A stretch of 64,000 nucleotides of DNA from Archangium violaceum (lineage in GTDB: Bacteria; Myxococcota; Myxococcia; Myxococcales; Myxococcaceae). The DNA lies in assembly GCF_016859125.1 (NCBI RefSeq), contig NZ_CP069338.1, positions 10,171,501-10,235,500 of the forward strand. Reading direction: 5' to 3'. A program made the position numbers and the translations under genes. Within the stretch, counting starts at the first letter, position 1, and the number at the start of each line of letters is the position of its first letter. A model generated the notes under the pieces. It worked only from the letters and a program-made list of their open reading frames with translations, was not told where the DNA came from and made no database searches. Below are positions 1 through 7,577 of this stretch, piece after piece.

Positions 1-453
1 AACGACGACCTGAACCGGGGCTTCCTCAAGGTCAACATCGCCTTCACCCTGCCCCCGGGTGCCTACGCCACGCTCGTCATCAAGCGGCTCTTCCACTTCG
101 CCTACCAGGAGGAGAGCCCCCAGCAGATCCGCGACTCCTGGCGGACCCCCGTGGAGGACCGGGACGGAGCGACCGCGGACACGGCCTATGCCCCCCGAGG
201 TCCCCGGAGGGCCCCCGCGCCCACGCCTCCCCTCCCTGATGCCCGGCCAGCCGCCAGGGCCGCCCGCCGCTCCCCGGCCGCAGGTGCCGCCCCCACCCCG
301 GGCAGGCGTCCCCAGAGCCGCGAGGCGGTCGACACCCGCCCCTCCCAGCCCTCGCCCAGCTTCCGCGAGCGCCAGCGCCAGAAAAAGGCCGCCAAGGAAA
401 AGGCGCGCAGCGAGCAGGCGGCCAAGCGCCCGGAATCACGGAAGAAGAAGTGA
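1..453 (+). CDS. truD: tRNA pseudouridine synthase D, C-terminal part (5' end outside window)
   Basis: The reading frame is open from base 1 and ends with TGA at 451-453, so only the last 150 residues are present. The first 30 residues (NDDLNRGFLKVNIAFTLPPG, then AYATLVIKRL) resemble the end of TruD, where a hydrophobic strand, a Leu-Pro-x-Gly turn and a xxATxxxRxL helix close the catalytic domain. TruD makes pseudouridine-13 in tRNA-Glu. Enterobacterial TruD stops right after this motif. Here about 120 further residues follow, rich in Pro, Ala and Arg and ending in a Lys/Arg-rich tail (RQRQKKAAKEKARSEQ). The extension looks disordered and could help RNA binding; that is inference. The catalytic Asp lies outside the window, so the assignment rests on the C-terminal motif alone. 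Confidence 0.72.
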   Translation, partial: NDDLNRGFLKVNIAFTLPPGAYATLVIKRLFHFAYQEESPQQIRDSWRTPVEDRDGATADTAYAPRGPRRAPAPTPPLPDARPAARAARRSPAAGAAPTPGRRPQSREAVDTRPSQPSPSFRERQRQKKAAKEKARSEQAAKRPESRKKK

Positions 454-455
454 CC

Positions 456-483
456 TTGCCCGCCGATTTCCCCGGCGGTGCAA
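456..483 (+). terminator. hairpin just downstream of truD
   Basis: TTGC-CCGCCG and CGGCGG-TGCAA form a GC-rich stem with one bulge and a short loop, starting 2 bases after the truD stop. There is no clear T run, so it may be a weak terminator or an mRNA end. It covers the GTG at 478, which argues against that codon starting the sigma factor gene. Confidence 0.35.
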
Positions 484-570
484 TCGGGGGCCCCATGCTC
501 CGTAGACCAGGGCGTGAACGCTCTCGCCCTCAACGCAGCAGACGTCGCGGACCTCGCCCGAGCCATCGGT

Positions 571-1143
571 ATGCTGACGGCCGATGACGCCGCCGCCCCC
601 CCCTGGAAGGCCGATGTGGTGGCCGCCCGGCGGGGGGATCCCTCGGCCTTCGAGTCGCTCGTCCGCAGTGTGCAGCGCCCGGTGTATGGCCTGGCGCTGC
701 GCCTGCTCGGCAACGAAGCCGAGGCTTCCGAGATCGCCCAGGAGGCCTTCCTGCGCGCCTACCAGAACCTGCACAAGTACGACGAGTCGCGCCCCTTCGA
801 TCTCTGGGTGATGGCCATCACCCGCAACCTGTGCCTGGACCTGCTGCGCCGGCGCACCAAGGTGAAGACGGAGGAGCTCGAGCCGATGAAGGAGTTCCTC
901 CCCAGCGGCGAGGCCTCGCTCGAGGAGGGCGCCATCGCCCGCCAGGAGCGCCAGTCCCTGGAGGCGGCGCTCGCCACCTTGTCCGCCGACGACCGGGAGG
1001 TGCTCGCGCTCTACTACGTGCAGAAGCGCACCACGAAGGAGATCGCCCAGGTCCTGGGCTGCGCGCCCGGCACCATCATGGCGCGCCTGTTCCGCGCCCG
1101 GGAGAAGCTCCGCAAGAAGATGAGCCCGGAGGAACCCACATGA
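571..1143 (+). CDS. ECF-type RNA polymerase sigma factor
   Basis: The 190-residue product has the two-domain layout of extracytoplasmic-function sigma factors. Region 2 (about residues 15-90) contains the core-binding helix with ASEIAQEAFLRAYQNL and the -10 recognition part ending CLDLLRRR. Region 4 (about 125-180) holds the helix-turn-helix TTKEIAQVLGCAPGTIMARL used for -35 binding. The ATG at 571 is preferred. A GTG at 478 would add 31 residues without family similarity and sits in the hairpin after truD, but no strong ribosome site marks either codon. The stop overlaps the next ATG (ATGA), the usual sigma/anti-sigma coupling. It probably directs its own operon; no promoter could be fixed by eye. 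Confidence 0.9.
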   Translation: MLTADDAAAPPWKADVVAARRGDPSAFESLVRSVQRPVYGLALRLLGNEAEASEIAQEAFLRAYQNLHKYDESRPFDLWVMAITRNLCLDLLRRRTKVKTEELEPMKEFLPSGEASLEEGAIARQERQSLEAALATLSADDREVLALYYVQKRTTKEIAQVLGCAPGTIMARLFRAREKLRKKMSPEEPT

Positions 1144-1649
1144 CCCCCACGACCTGTGAGTGCCCGGACCTCGAGGTGCTCTTCACCGAGTTGGAGGCCG
1201 GCGAGGGCCCCGCCCTGGAGCACGCCAGGGACTGCCCGCTGTGCACCGCCATCATCGAGGAGCACCGGCTGCTGGAGAAGGATCTGTACCGGATGGCGGA
1301 TCCGCTCCCTCCACCGGACCTGGTGCACAAGGTGATGGCGCGGGTGGCCGCCGAGCCCCCTCCCGTGCGCAGCGAGTTGTGGACGGGCCTGTCCATCCTG
1401 GCCGCCTCGCTCCTGGCGGGACTCGGGGTGCTGCTCTCCAACGACGCGGCCCTGATCGGAGCCGGCACCGGCCTGGCCCGCTTCCTGGTGGACGGCAAGG
1501 CCTGCCTCGAGGCGCTGATGAGTGGAGCGCGCGCCCTGTGGAGTACCGCGGCGGCTCCCGTCGCGGGCGTGCTCGCCTTCCTCCTGTTCACCTCCCTGTT
1601 CGGAATCAAGCGGCTGGCCGGAGACGGCCCCACCCCTTCTGAAGCGTGA
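1140..1649 (+). CDS. membrane anti-sigma factor with zinc-finger (ZAS) motif
   Basis: This 169-residue protein starts 4 bases inside the sigma gene (ATGA overlap). It carries the anti-sigma zinc signature H-x3-C-x2-C (HARDCPLC, about residues 28-35), followed by an amphipathic cytoplasmic helix. Two hydrophobic segments follow, near residues 80-100 (SILAASLLAGLGVLL) and 138-156 (PVAGVLAFLLFTSLFGI). By family knowledge it holds the sigma factor at the membrane and releases it on an envelope or redox signal. The downstream bactofilin-like protein, starting 8 bases later, is the obvious candidate signal partner or target; this is inferred from context only. Confidence 0.85.
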   Translation: MTPTTCECPDLEVLFTELEAGEGPALEHARDCPLCTAIIEEHRLLEKDLYRMADPLPPPDLVHKVMARVAAEPPPVRSELWTGLSILAASLLAGLGVLLSNDAALIGAGTGLARFLVDGKACLEALMSGARALWSTAAAPVAGVLAFLLFTSLFGIKRLAGDGPTPSEA

Positions 1650-1657
1650 GTGTCGCC

Positions 1658-3079
1658 ATGAAGATCTCCAAGCGCCTGTTGCTCCCCACCCTCCTGCTCG
1701 CATCGCCCCTCGCTCTCGCGCAGACGCCGGCCCCCACTCCCAACGCCGAGGCCCGCGCCCAGGACACCATCAACGTCCAGTTCCGCGGCTCCCTGCGGGA
1801 CGCGATCCAGAAGATCGCCGAGGAGGGCGGCCTCAACGTGGTCGTCACCGGCGACCTGGACTCCCCCGCCGAGGTCCGCCTGAAGAACGTCAGCGCCGAG
1901 CAGGCCCTGCGCACGGTGGCCCGCGCCTACTCGCTGAAAATCGATCAGGACAGCGGCATCTACACCCTGCGCCCGATGACGGCCGACGAGAAGGCCCAGG
2001 GCAGCGCGGCATCGATGCCGCCCGCCCCGCCGCTCCCGAGCGCGCCCGCGGTCGTGCCCGTGCCGCCGGTACCACCGGACGTGGCCGACGAGGTGGCCCG
2101 GAGCGCGCTGGACGAGGACGAGGTGAAGGAGCGCGTGCGCGAGAAGATGAAGCAGGTGCGGCGCTCCAGCCGGGGCTCGCGCGACGTGGTGGCCCGCGGC
2201 CGCTCGCTGGAGGTGAAGGAGGGCGAGACGGTGGACAGCGCGGTCGTCTACGGCGGCAACCTGGTGGTGAGGGGCAACGTGGACGACGACGCGGTCGTCT
2301 TCGGCGGCAACCTGGAGGTCACCGGCCACGTGGAGGGTGACGTGCACGCCTTCGGTGGCAACGTGGTGCTCGGCCCGGGCGCCACGGTGGAAGGCGACGT
2401 ATCGTCCTTTGGTGGCCAGGTCATCAAGCAGGACGGAGCCAGGGTGGAGGGCAGCACCGAGTCCTTCGGCGGCGCCAACATCGGCCGGATGGTGGCCGGT
2501 GAGATCAAGGAGAACATCAAGCAGTCCCGGCGGAATGCCTCCTCGGACGAGGACCACGATGAGGAGCGCGAGGAGCGGGGCGGCAACAGCTTCGCGGGCT
2601 TCCTGCTGACGTTCGCCATGCTCTTCGGCATGGGCTTCCTGGGACAGCTCTTCTTCCCGGCGCGGATGAAGGAACTGGGCGCGGAAGTCCGGGCGCAGCC
2701 GGTGAAGAACGGCGTGGTGGGACTGCTGGGGGCGCTGGCGCTGATTCCCACCCTGCTGGTGCTGACGGTGACGATCATCGGCATCCCGCTGGTGCTCGCC
2801 CTCCTCGTCGTGGTGCCCCTGGTGACGGCCATGGGCTTCGCGGCGGTGGCGAGTGAGATCGGCACCCGGCTGCCGGTACCGAGCAGGCGCAAGACGCAGG
2901 CGACGGTGCTGGCCCTGGGGCTGTTGATCCTCCTGGTGGTGGGCCACATCCCGGTGCTGGGGGGCATCGTGCTGACGCTGGCGACGCTGGTGGCCCTGGG
3001 CGCGGTCATCCGCACCCGCTTCGGCCACCGCCCACGGGGCATGCCGGAGCCCATCATCTCCGACCACATGCCGGCCTGA
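1658..3079 (+). CDS. exported STN-domain plus bactofilin-like repeat membrane protein
   Basis: The 473-residue product starts at the ATG at 1658 (MKISKRLLLPTLLLASPLAL, a clear signal peptide cut near AQ). A GTG at 1646 would only add four residues. Residues about 35-105 look like a secretin/TonB short N-terminal (STN) domain (INVQFRGSLRDAIQKIAEEG, then VVVTGDLDSP). Residues about 185-280 are a short right-handed beta-helix of glycine-rich rungs (VVYGGNL, VVFGGNL, VHAFGGNV, VSSFGGQV), as in bactofilins and related polymer-forming proteins. Two or three long hydrophobic helices (about 310-460) anchor the C-terminus. It ends the sigma/anti-sigma operon, so it is likely a regulon member or envelope-stress sensor. 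The combination of STN, beta-helix and membrane helices is unusual. Confidence 0.82.
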   Translation: MKISKRLLLPTLLLASPLALAQTPAPTPNAEARAQDTINVQFRGSLRDAIQKIAEEGGLNVVVTGDLDSPAEVRLKNVSAEQALRTVARAYSLKIDQDSGIYTLRPMTADEKAQGSAASMPPAPPLPSAPAVVPVPPVPPDVADEVARSALDEDEVKERVREKMKQVRRSSRGSRDVVARGRSLEVKEGETVDSAVVYGGNLVVRGNVDDDAVVFGGNLEVTGHVEGDVHAFGGNVVLGPGATVEGDVSSFGGQVIKQDGARVEGSTESFGGANIGRMVAGEIKENIKQSRRNASSDEDHDEEREERGGNSFAGFLLTFAMLFGMGFLGQLFFPARMKELGAEVRAQPVKNGVVGLLGALALIPTLLVLTVTIIGIPLVLALLVVVPLVTAMGFAAVASEIGTRLPVPSRRKTQATVLALGLLILLVVGHIPVLGGIVLTLATLVALGAVIRTRFGHRPRGMPEPIISDHMPA

Positions 3080-3108
3080 GCGGCGGCACCCCAGAAACAA
3101 AAAGTACC

Positions 3109-3157
3109 CTTCGGGGGGACGGCACGAGGCGCGGGGCGCTTCGGTCGCCCCCCGAAG
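3109..3157 (-). terminator. Rho-independent terminator between convergent genes
   Basis: CTTCGGGGGG (3109-3118) and CCCCCCGAAG (3148-3157) form a perfect 10-bp stem. Read on the minus strand, the stem is followed by GGTACTTTTTGTTTC, a proper T tract, so it should end the DUF1330 gene. On the plus strand only TCGTTT follows, so termination of the bactofilin-like operon may be weaker. Confidence 0.75.
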
Positions 3158-3162
3158 TCGTT

Positions 3163-3537
3163 TCAACCGCGGCGGCCCGGCCACGGCGTCGTGGCCTGCA
3201 GCACCGCCTCCTGCAGCGCGTCGGTGCGCAGGTGGGTGATGGCCTGGTAGCCCGGATCGGCCACCATCTGGCTGAAGGCGGCACGGCTCGGGTAGCGCAC
3301 CAGCAACACCGCGTCCCAGGCCTGCCCGGGCTCGGCCACCAACGCGGTCGAGCCATCCCCCGCGTACACCACCTCTCCGCCCACCTTCTCGAGGAACGGC
3401 TGGATGGCGCGTCCGTACTCCGCATAGGACTTCCTGCCGCCCTCCTTGAAGCGCAGCAGGTTCAACATGACGACCGGGCCTCCCGGATCCTCCTGGAGGT
3501 AGCTCTTGAGGTCCGAACCACGTGGATCGACGGCCAT
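3163..3537 (-). CDS. DUF1330 domain-containing protein
   Basis: The 124-residue protein shows the DUF1330 pattern: an early VVMLNLLRFKEGG strand, the SYAEYGRAIQPFL helix, a middle strand around WDAVLLVRYPSRAAF, and a final SQMVADPGYQAITHLRTDAL helix. This is a ferredoxin-like alpha/beta barrel fold of dimeric small proteins, often close to oxidoreductases; no reaction is established for the family as a whole. The ATG at 3537 is preceded by a good GGGAGG site. It stands alone, convergent with the upstream operon and 30 bases downstream of an SDR gene on the same strand, so the two may be cotranscribed. Confidence 0.85.
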   Translation of the reverse strand: MAVDPRGSDLKSYLQEDPGGPVVMLNLLRFKEGGRKSYAEYGRAIQPFLEKVGGEVVYAGDGSTALVAEPGQAWDAVLLVRYPSRAAFSQMVADPGYQAITHLRTDALQEAVLQATTPWPGRRG

Positions 3538-3567
3538 GGGGCCTCCCTGGAATGGAAAGGCCCGAGG

Positions 3568-4443
3568 TTACTCGGGTCCACCCGCCAGCAGCACGTGTTG
3601 TCTGGTGTCCGGGTGCGCGGGCTCCAGCAGCGAGGTGCCGTAGCGGAGCTGTTTCGCGGCATGCAGACCCGCGGCCCTCAGCACCCCGCGCGGCAGGAGC
3701 GACGACAGCCGCATCATCCACCGGTAGATGAAACCCGGGTGCACGAGGGGCTCGGAGCGATCGAAGCCCTCGATGGCCTCGCGGGCGCACTGGGCCGCGC
3801 TGATGCGCATCCACGCCGGAGCTCCGCCGACGCGCTCCCGCGTGCCCGCCGCCTCGCTGAATTCGGTGTCCACCGGCCCGGGCGCCACCTGTGTCACCAC
3901 CACCCCCGTCCCGAGCAGCTCCAACCGTAACGATTCCGTGAAGCCATCCAGGAAGTGCTTGGTGGCGGCGTAGACGGCCAGCCCCGGGACGAACGTCCGC
4001 GCCCCTCCGGAGCTGATGTTGAGAATGCCACCGCGCTTGCGCTCCACCATGTGTCGCAGCAACCGGTGGGTGAGCAGCAACGGCGCCGTCACGTTCACCT
4101 GCACCATCTGGTGGATGCGCGACCAGCTCTCCTGCTCATAGAGGCTGTAGTCCCCCAGGCCCGCGTTGTTCACCAGCACGTCCACCCGGACGAGGTGCCG
4201 GGACAACGAGTCCAGCAGCGAATCCACATCGTCCGGGTGGGCCAGATCGCACCGCTCCACCAGCACCCCCAGGGTCGGGTTGCGCTCGAGTAGCTCGTCG
4301 CGCAGGGCCTCCAGACGCTCTTCCCGGCGTGCCACCAGCACCAGCGTCCGGGCCCGCCGGGCAAGCTGGCGTGCGAGCTCCCGGCCAATCCCCGAGGAAG
4401 CCCCCGTGATGAGGATGGTGCCGGAATCGATGGGTGGACGCAT
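3568..4443 (-). CDS. short-chain dehydrogenase/reductase (SDR)
   Basis: The 291-residue protein begins MRPPIDSGTILITGASSGIG, giving the TGxxxGIG dinucleotide-binding loop at about residues 13-20. NNAG follows near residue 92, and the catalytic Ser and YxxxK (SSGGAR, then YAATKHF) lie near residues 145-165. This is the classical SDR set for NAD(P)-dependent carbonyl reduction or alcohol oxidation. A C-terminal stretch around RWMMRLSSLLPRGVLRAAGL is hydrophobic and typical of the DltE/YqjQ-like subgroup. The start at 4443 is chosen because GGAGGAG lies 8 bases upstream; an open frame extends to 4539 without family similarity. The substrate cannot be told from sequence. Confidence 0.9.
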   Translation of the reverse strand: MRPPIDSGTILITGASSGIGRELARQLARRARTLVLVARREERLEALRDELLERNPTLGVLVERCDLAHPDDVDSLLDSLSRHLVRVDVLVNNAGLGDYSLYEQESWSRIHQMVQVNVTAPLLLTHRLLRHMVERKRGGILNISSGGARTFVPGLAVYAATKHFLDGFTESLRLELLGTGVVVTQVAPGPVDTEFSEAAGTRERVGGAPAWMRISAAQCAREAIEGFDRSEPLVHPGFIYRWMMRLSSLLPRGVLRAAGLHAAKQLRYGTSLLEPAHPDTRQHVLLAGGPE

Positions 4444-4824
4444 GCACTCCTCCTTGCCTCGACAACACGGGAAGCTAGGTACACGCTCCGTCCCCCACAT
4501 GACGCGCCGGGTCGGACGCCCTCCGGGCCACCCCCCCATGGGTTCTCCCCCCCATCGTCCCGTTTGGCTACGAATTCAAGAAATCCAGTGCTCTAATCCA
4601 GGACAGGGAACGTCCTCCGGCAAGCGCTGGAACGGACTCGGGTTTTGCCCGGGTTTGTGCAGTCCCTTTACATCTGCAATCCAGAGACAGGTGCGTCCGT
4701 GCTCCATTCGCGGCGCGTCACGGGAGCGGCCTCAGAGGGAGAACGGCGGGCGGAGCCGTTGGCACGACATGTGCCATCCGGCATGGCCAGCGCACTCCCG
4801 CGCGAAGGAAAACCCCTCCTCCCT
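4444..4824. promoter_or_regulatory. divergent intergenic region with a candidate sigma-54 promoter at 4760-4775
   Basis: This 381-base region lies between the SDR gene (minus) and the protease gene (plus) and holds no convincing ORF. At 4760-4775 the sequence TGGCACGACATGTGCC has the GG-N10-GC spacing and the full TGGCACG -24 element of RpoN promoters, with two mismatches in the -12 part. Transcription would start near 4786, about 40 bases before the protease ATG. The same bases also form an inverted repeat (TGGCAC-GACAT-GTGCCA), so a repressor site is the alternative. Nothing else could be assigned here. Confidence 0.4.
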
Positions 4825-5622
4825 ATGAACCTGAAGATTGTTCGTGCGTTTCTGGTGGTCGGTCTGACGGGCTGCGGTGCCTCCGAGCTGCCGATGGACG
4901 TTCCGGACGCGGAGCTGGGCTCCAACGAGTCCAACGTGATCGTCGGTTCAGTGAACTGGACCGCCGCCACCTCGCTGAGCTCCACCAGCACCGAGCGGGC
5001 CCGGTCCAAGGCGGTGGGCTACCTGTCGATCCCCGCCGTGGGCAGCCGCTGCACCGCGTGGCTCGTGGCCGATGACAAGGTCATCACCAACAACCACTGC
5101 ATCGGCAGCAGCGCGGACGCGGTGGGCGCCAGGGTGTCCTTCAACTATGAGGACGGCGTCTCCTCCACCAGCCGCATCTGGTACGACTGCTCCACGTTCG
5201 TGCGGACCTGGACGGCCGAGGACATGACGGTCATCCAGTGCAAGCCGCTCAACGGCTATCTCCCCGGCCAGGTGTACGGGAAGCTCACCGTGGCCAGCGG
5301 CAACGCCGCGAACAACTCCGCGATGTACATCGTCCACCAGAACTGCGACTACAACGCGACCCCGGGCTGCGTGCCGACGAAGAAGTACTCGCCCGGCAAG
5401 GTGCTCAACACCAACGCGACCAGCAACGAGCTGTCGTACAACGCGGACACGCTGGGCGGCTCGTCGGGCTCGCCGGTGCTGGGCGGCGCGGGCACCACGT
5501 ACGCGCACCAGGTGATCGGCCTGCACCACGTGGGCGTCGGCTCCAACTACAGCTCCAGCGCCTACAACCGGGGCGTCGAGGCCTCCGCCATCAAGGCGCG
5601 CCTGTCGAGCATCGGCCTGTAA
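4825..5622 (+). CDS. secreted trypsin-like serine protease, probable lipoprotein
   Basis: The start at 4825 gives MNLKIVRAFLVVGLTGCGAS, a lipoprotein signal with lipobox LTGC (Cys at residue 17). Upstream in-frame codons back to 4645 look non-coding. The mature part is a chymotrypsin-fold peptidase of glutamyl-endopeptidase/V8 type: His in ITNNHCIG (residue 91), Asp in AEDMTVIQC (residue 133) and the nucleophile Ser in GGSSGSPVL (residue 214), so the triad is complete. Cys residues are paired around CTAW/HC and NCDY/GCVP. At 265 residues it is a compact single-domain enzyme. A candidate sigma-54 promoter lies 50-65 bases upstream and a Rho-independent terminator follows, so it is probably transcribed alone. 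Surface proteolysis, for example during predation or development, is inference. Confidence 0.88.
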   Translation: MNLKIVRAFLVVGLTGCGASELPMDVPDAELGSNESNVIVGSVNWTAATSLSSTSTERARSKAVGYLSIPAVGSRCTAWLVADDKVITNNHCIGSSADAVGARVSFNYEDGVSSTSRIWYDCSTFVRTWTAEDMTVIQCKPLNGYLPGQVYGKLTVASGNAANNSAMYIVHQNCDYNATPGCVPTKKYSPGKVLNTNATSNELSYNADTLGGSSGSPVLGGAGTTYAHQVIGLHHVGVGSNYSSSAYNRGVEASAIKARLSSIGL

Positions 5623-5681
5623 TCCCGGGCATTCCCACTTCCCCCCCGCATCACCCCTGCATCACCCCCACCCCCACTCAG

Positions 5682-5715
5682 ACGGCGGCTCCTCACGGGG
5701 CCGCCGTTTGTTTTT
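5682..5715 (+). terminator. Rho-independent terminator after the serine protease gene
   Basis: ACGGCGGC and GCCGCCGT pair around a CTCCTCACGGG-like loop and are followed by TTGTTTTT. It lies 60 bases after the protease stop and is the clearest intrinsic terminator in the window. Confidence 0.8.
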
Positions 5716-5730
5716 CGCGCGCCCCCACCC

Positions 5731-5747
5731 GGCGCAAGGCTTGCGCC
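5731..5747. promoter_or_regulatory. 17-bp perfect palindrome upstream of the universal stress protein gene
   Basis: GGCGCAAG-G-CTTGCGCC is a perfect 8-bp inverted repeat around one central base. It sits 139 bases upstream of the stress protein ATG and just after a terminator. The size and symmetry suit a dimeric regulator site. No matching copy was noticed elsewhere in the window. Confidence 0.35.
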
Positions 5748-5885
5748 CGCCCCGCCGCCACACGCAAGAGTTTGCACGCGGACATCCCTCCTCCCAGGAG
5801 ACTCCCCTGGCACGCTTCTTCCAGCGATGAAGGGTGGAGAAGCCCGCTCCACTCCAGGAGCCGGGCGGTAACGGAGGGAACAGCG

Positions 5886-6344
5886 ATGCCCATGCCTACT
5901 CGCATCCTCGTGCCCGTGGACCTGATGGAAGGGTCCCGAGCCATCATCGATTACGCGGTCCAGCTCGCCAAGCCGTTCAACGCGTCCATCGAGGTGCTCC
6001 ACACCTGGGAGCCGCCCCAGTACGTGGCGCCGGATCTCCTGGTGGCCGCGCCGGGATGGAATCCCCAGTCGCTGGAGAAGACGGCGCTCGGTGCGGCGCG
6101 CAAGGAGCTGGAGACGCTCATCGGCTCGTTCAAGGGCGCCGGTCCCCTCACCCAGCGGCTGGAGGTGGGTGAGCCGGCCTCGGCCATCCTCCGTGTCGCC
6201 GAGACGGACGGGTTCGATCTGATCGTCATGGGCACCCATGGCCGCCGGGGCCTGCCCAGGCTGCTGCTGGGCAGCGTGGCCCAGAAGGTCATCGCCCGGG
6301 CGAGCTGCCCCGTCCTCACCCTGCACGTCACCGAGGAGAAGTAA
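5886..6344 (+). CDS. universal stress protein (UspA family)
   Basis: The 152-residue single-domain Usp protein begins MPMPTRILVPVDLMEGSRAI, with the family's first strand VPVD. It ends with the nucleotide-binding signature G-x2-G-x9-G-S (MGTHGRRGLPRLLLGSVAQK) followed by the last strand CPVLTLHV. The complete G-2x-G-9x-G(S/T) motif predicts ATP binding, as in MJ0577-type members. The ATG at 5886 has GGAGGG 8 bases upstream. It stands alone between a terminator and the threonine aldolase gene. A 17-bp palindrome 139 bases upstream is a candidate operator. The partner or stress signal cannot be inferred. Confidence 0.92.
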   Translation: MPMPTRILVPVDLMEGSRAIIDYAVQLAKPFNASIEVLHTWEPPQYVAPDLLVAAPGWNPQSLEKTALGAARKELETLIGSFKGAGPLTQRLEVGEPASAILRVAETDGFDLIVMGTHGRRGLPRLLLGSVAQKVIARASCPVLTLHVTEEK

Positions 6345-6496
6345 CCGCGGCGGACGCGGGGGGGGCCACGAGCCGCCCTCGCCGCCCCCTCTCCTGTCAG
6401 GGCAGGACACGGAAGGGTCACTCCCAAGAGAGCATTCGACAAGCCGGTGGAATCACGAGTAGAGGAGGCGCTCTCCAACGCAGCGATCCAGGAGCG

Positions 6497-7543
6497 ATGC
6501 GCCCCATGAATCCGAAGCGAGGCTTTGCCAGCGACAACAACGCGGGAATCCACCCCACCCTGCTCGAGGCCATCGCCCGGGCCAACGTGGGCCACTCCCA
6601 GGCCTACGGAAACGACGCGTGGACCGAGCGCGCGGTGGCGAAGTTCCGCGAGCACCTGGGCTCCCACGTGGACGTGCACTTCGTCTTCAACGGCACCGGC
6701 GCCAACGTGCTGGGCCTGAGCTCACTCCTGCGGCCCTACCACGCCATCCTCTGCGCCGAGACCGCCCACATCAACGTGGACGAGTGCGGCGCGCCGGAGA
6801 AGCTCACCGGCGGCAGCAAGCTCGTGGACATCCCCACCCCGGACGGCAAGCTGACCCCGGCGCTGGTGGAGCCGCGCATCCGCGGCCTGGGGGATCAGCA
6901 CCACGTCCAGCCCCGCGTCATCTCCATCTCCCAGTCCACCGAGCTGGGCACCGTCTACACCCCCGAGGAGATCCGCGCGCTCGCGGACCTGGCGCACCGC
7001 CACGGCATGTACCTGCACATGGACGGCGCCCGCATCTCCAACGCCGCCGCCGCGCTCGGCGTCCCGCTGCGCGCCATCACCACCGACTGCGGCGTGGACA
7101 TCCTCTCGTTCGGCGGCACCAAGATTGGAATGATGGTGGGCGAGGCCGTCGTCGTCTTCGATCCGAAGCTGGCGCCCGACTTCAAGTTCCTGCGCAAGCA
7201 GGGCATGCAGCTCGCCTCGAAGATGCGCTTCGTGGCCGCCCAGTTCGAGGCGCTCCTCACCGATGAGCTCTGGCTGAAGATCGCCCGCCACGCCAACGCC
7301 ATGGCGGCGCTGCTGGCCCGGGAGGTCTCCTCCATCCCCAAGGTGCGCCTCACCCGGCCCACCCAGGCCAACGGCGTCTTCGCGGCCCTGCCAGCCGAGC
7401 TCATCCCCCGGCTGCAGGAGCACGCGTTCTTCTACGTCTGGGACGAGCCCACCTCGGAGGTACGTTGGATGACATCCTTCGACACCACCGAGGAGGACGT
7501 GCGCGGCTTCGCCCACCGGCTGCGCGAGCTGGTGGGCGGCTGA
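6497..7543 (+). CDS. ltaE: low-specificity L-threonine aldolase, PLP-dependent
   Basis: The 348-residue protein is a fold-type I PLP enzyme of the beta-eliminating lyase/threonine aldolase family. It starts GFASDNNAGIHPTLLEAI (compare SDT.T.PT.EM in LtaE). It has the cofactor-stacking His region ETAHINVDECGAPE, the Asp that pairs with the pyridine nitrogen in HMDGARISNAA, and the Schiff-base Lys in SFGGTKIGMM (about residue 212). It cleaves L-threonine or L-allo-threonine to glycine and acetaldehyde; the allo/low specificity cannot be fixed from sequence. The ATG at 6497 follows CAGGAGCG. The downstream gene is on the opposite strand, so it is monocistronic. Confidence 0.9.
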   Translation: MRPMNPKRGFASDNNAGIHPTLLEAIARANVGHSQAYGNDAWTERAVAKFREHLGSHVDVHFVFNGTGANVLGLSSLLRPYHAILCAETAHINVDECGAPEKLTGGSKLVDIPTPDGKLTPALVEPRIRGLGDQHHVQPRVISISQSTELGTVYTPEEIRALADLAHRHGMYLHMDGARISNAAAALGVPLRAITTDCGVDILSFGGTKIGMMVGEAVVVFDPKLAPDFKFLRKQGMQLASKMRFVAAQFEALLTDELWLKIARHANAMAALLAREVSSIPKVRLTRPTQANGVFAALPAELIPRLQEHAFFYVWDEPTSEVRWMTSFDTTEEDVRGFAHRLRELVGG

Positions 7544-7577
7544 GCCGCGCCCGTCCCGTCACACCTCGGGCGGGCGC

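Noticed and set aside
1076-3814. Open frame of 912 codons on the minus strand
   Set aside because: Antisense of the sigma/anti-sigma/bactofilin-like operon; composition is the low-complexity Arg/His/Ala pattern of GC-rich shadows and no family motif is present.
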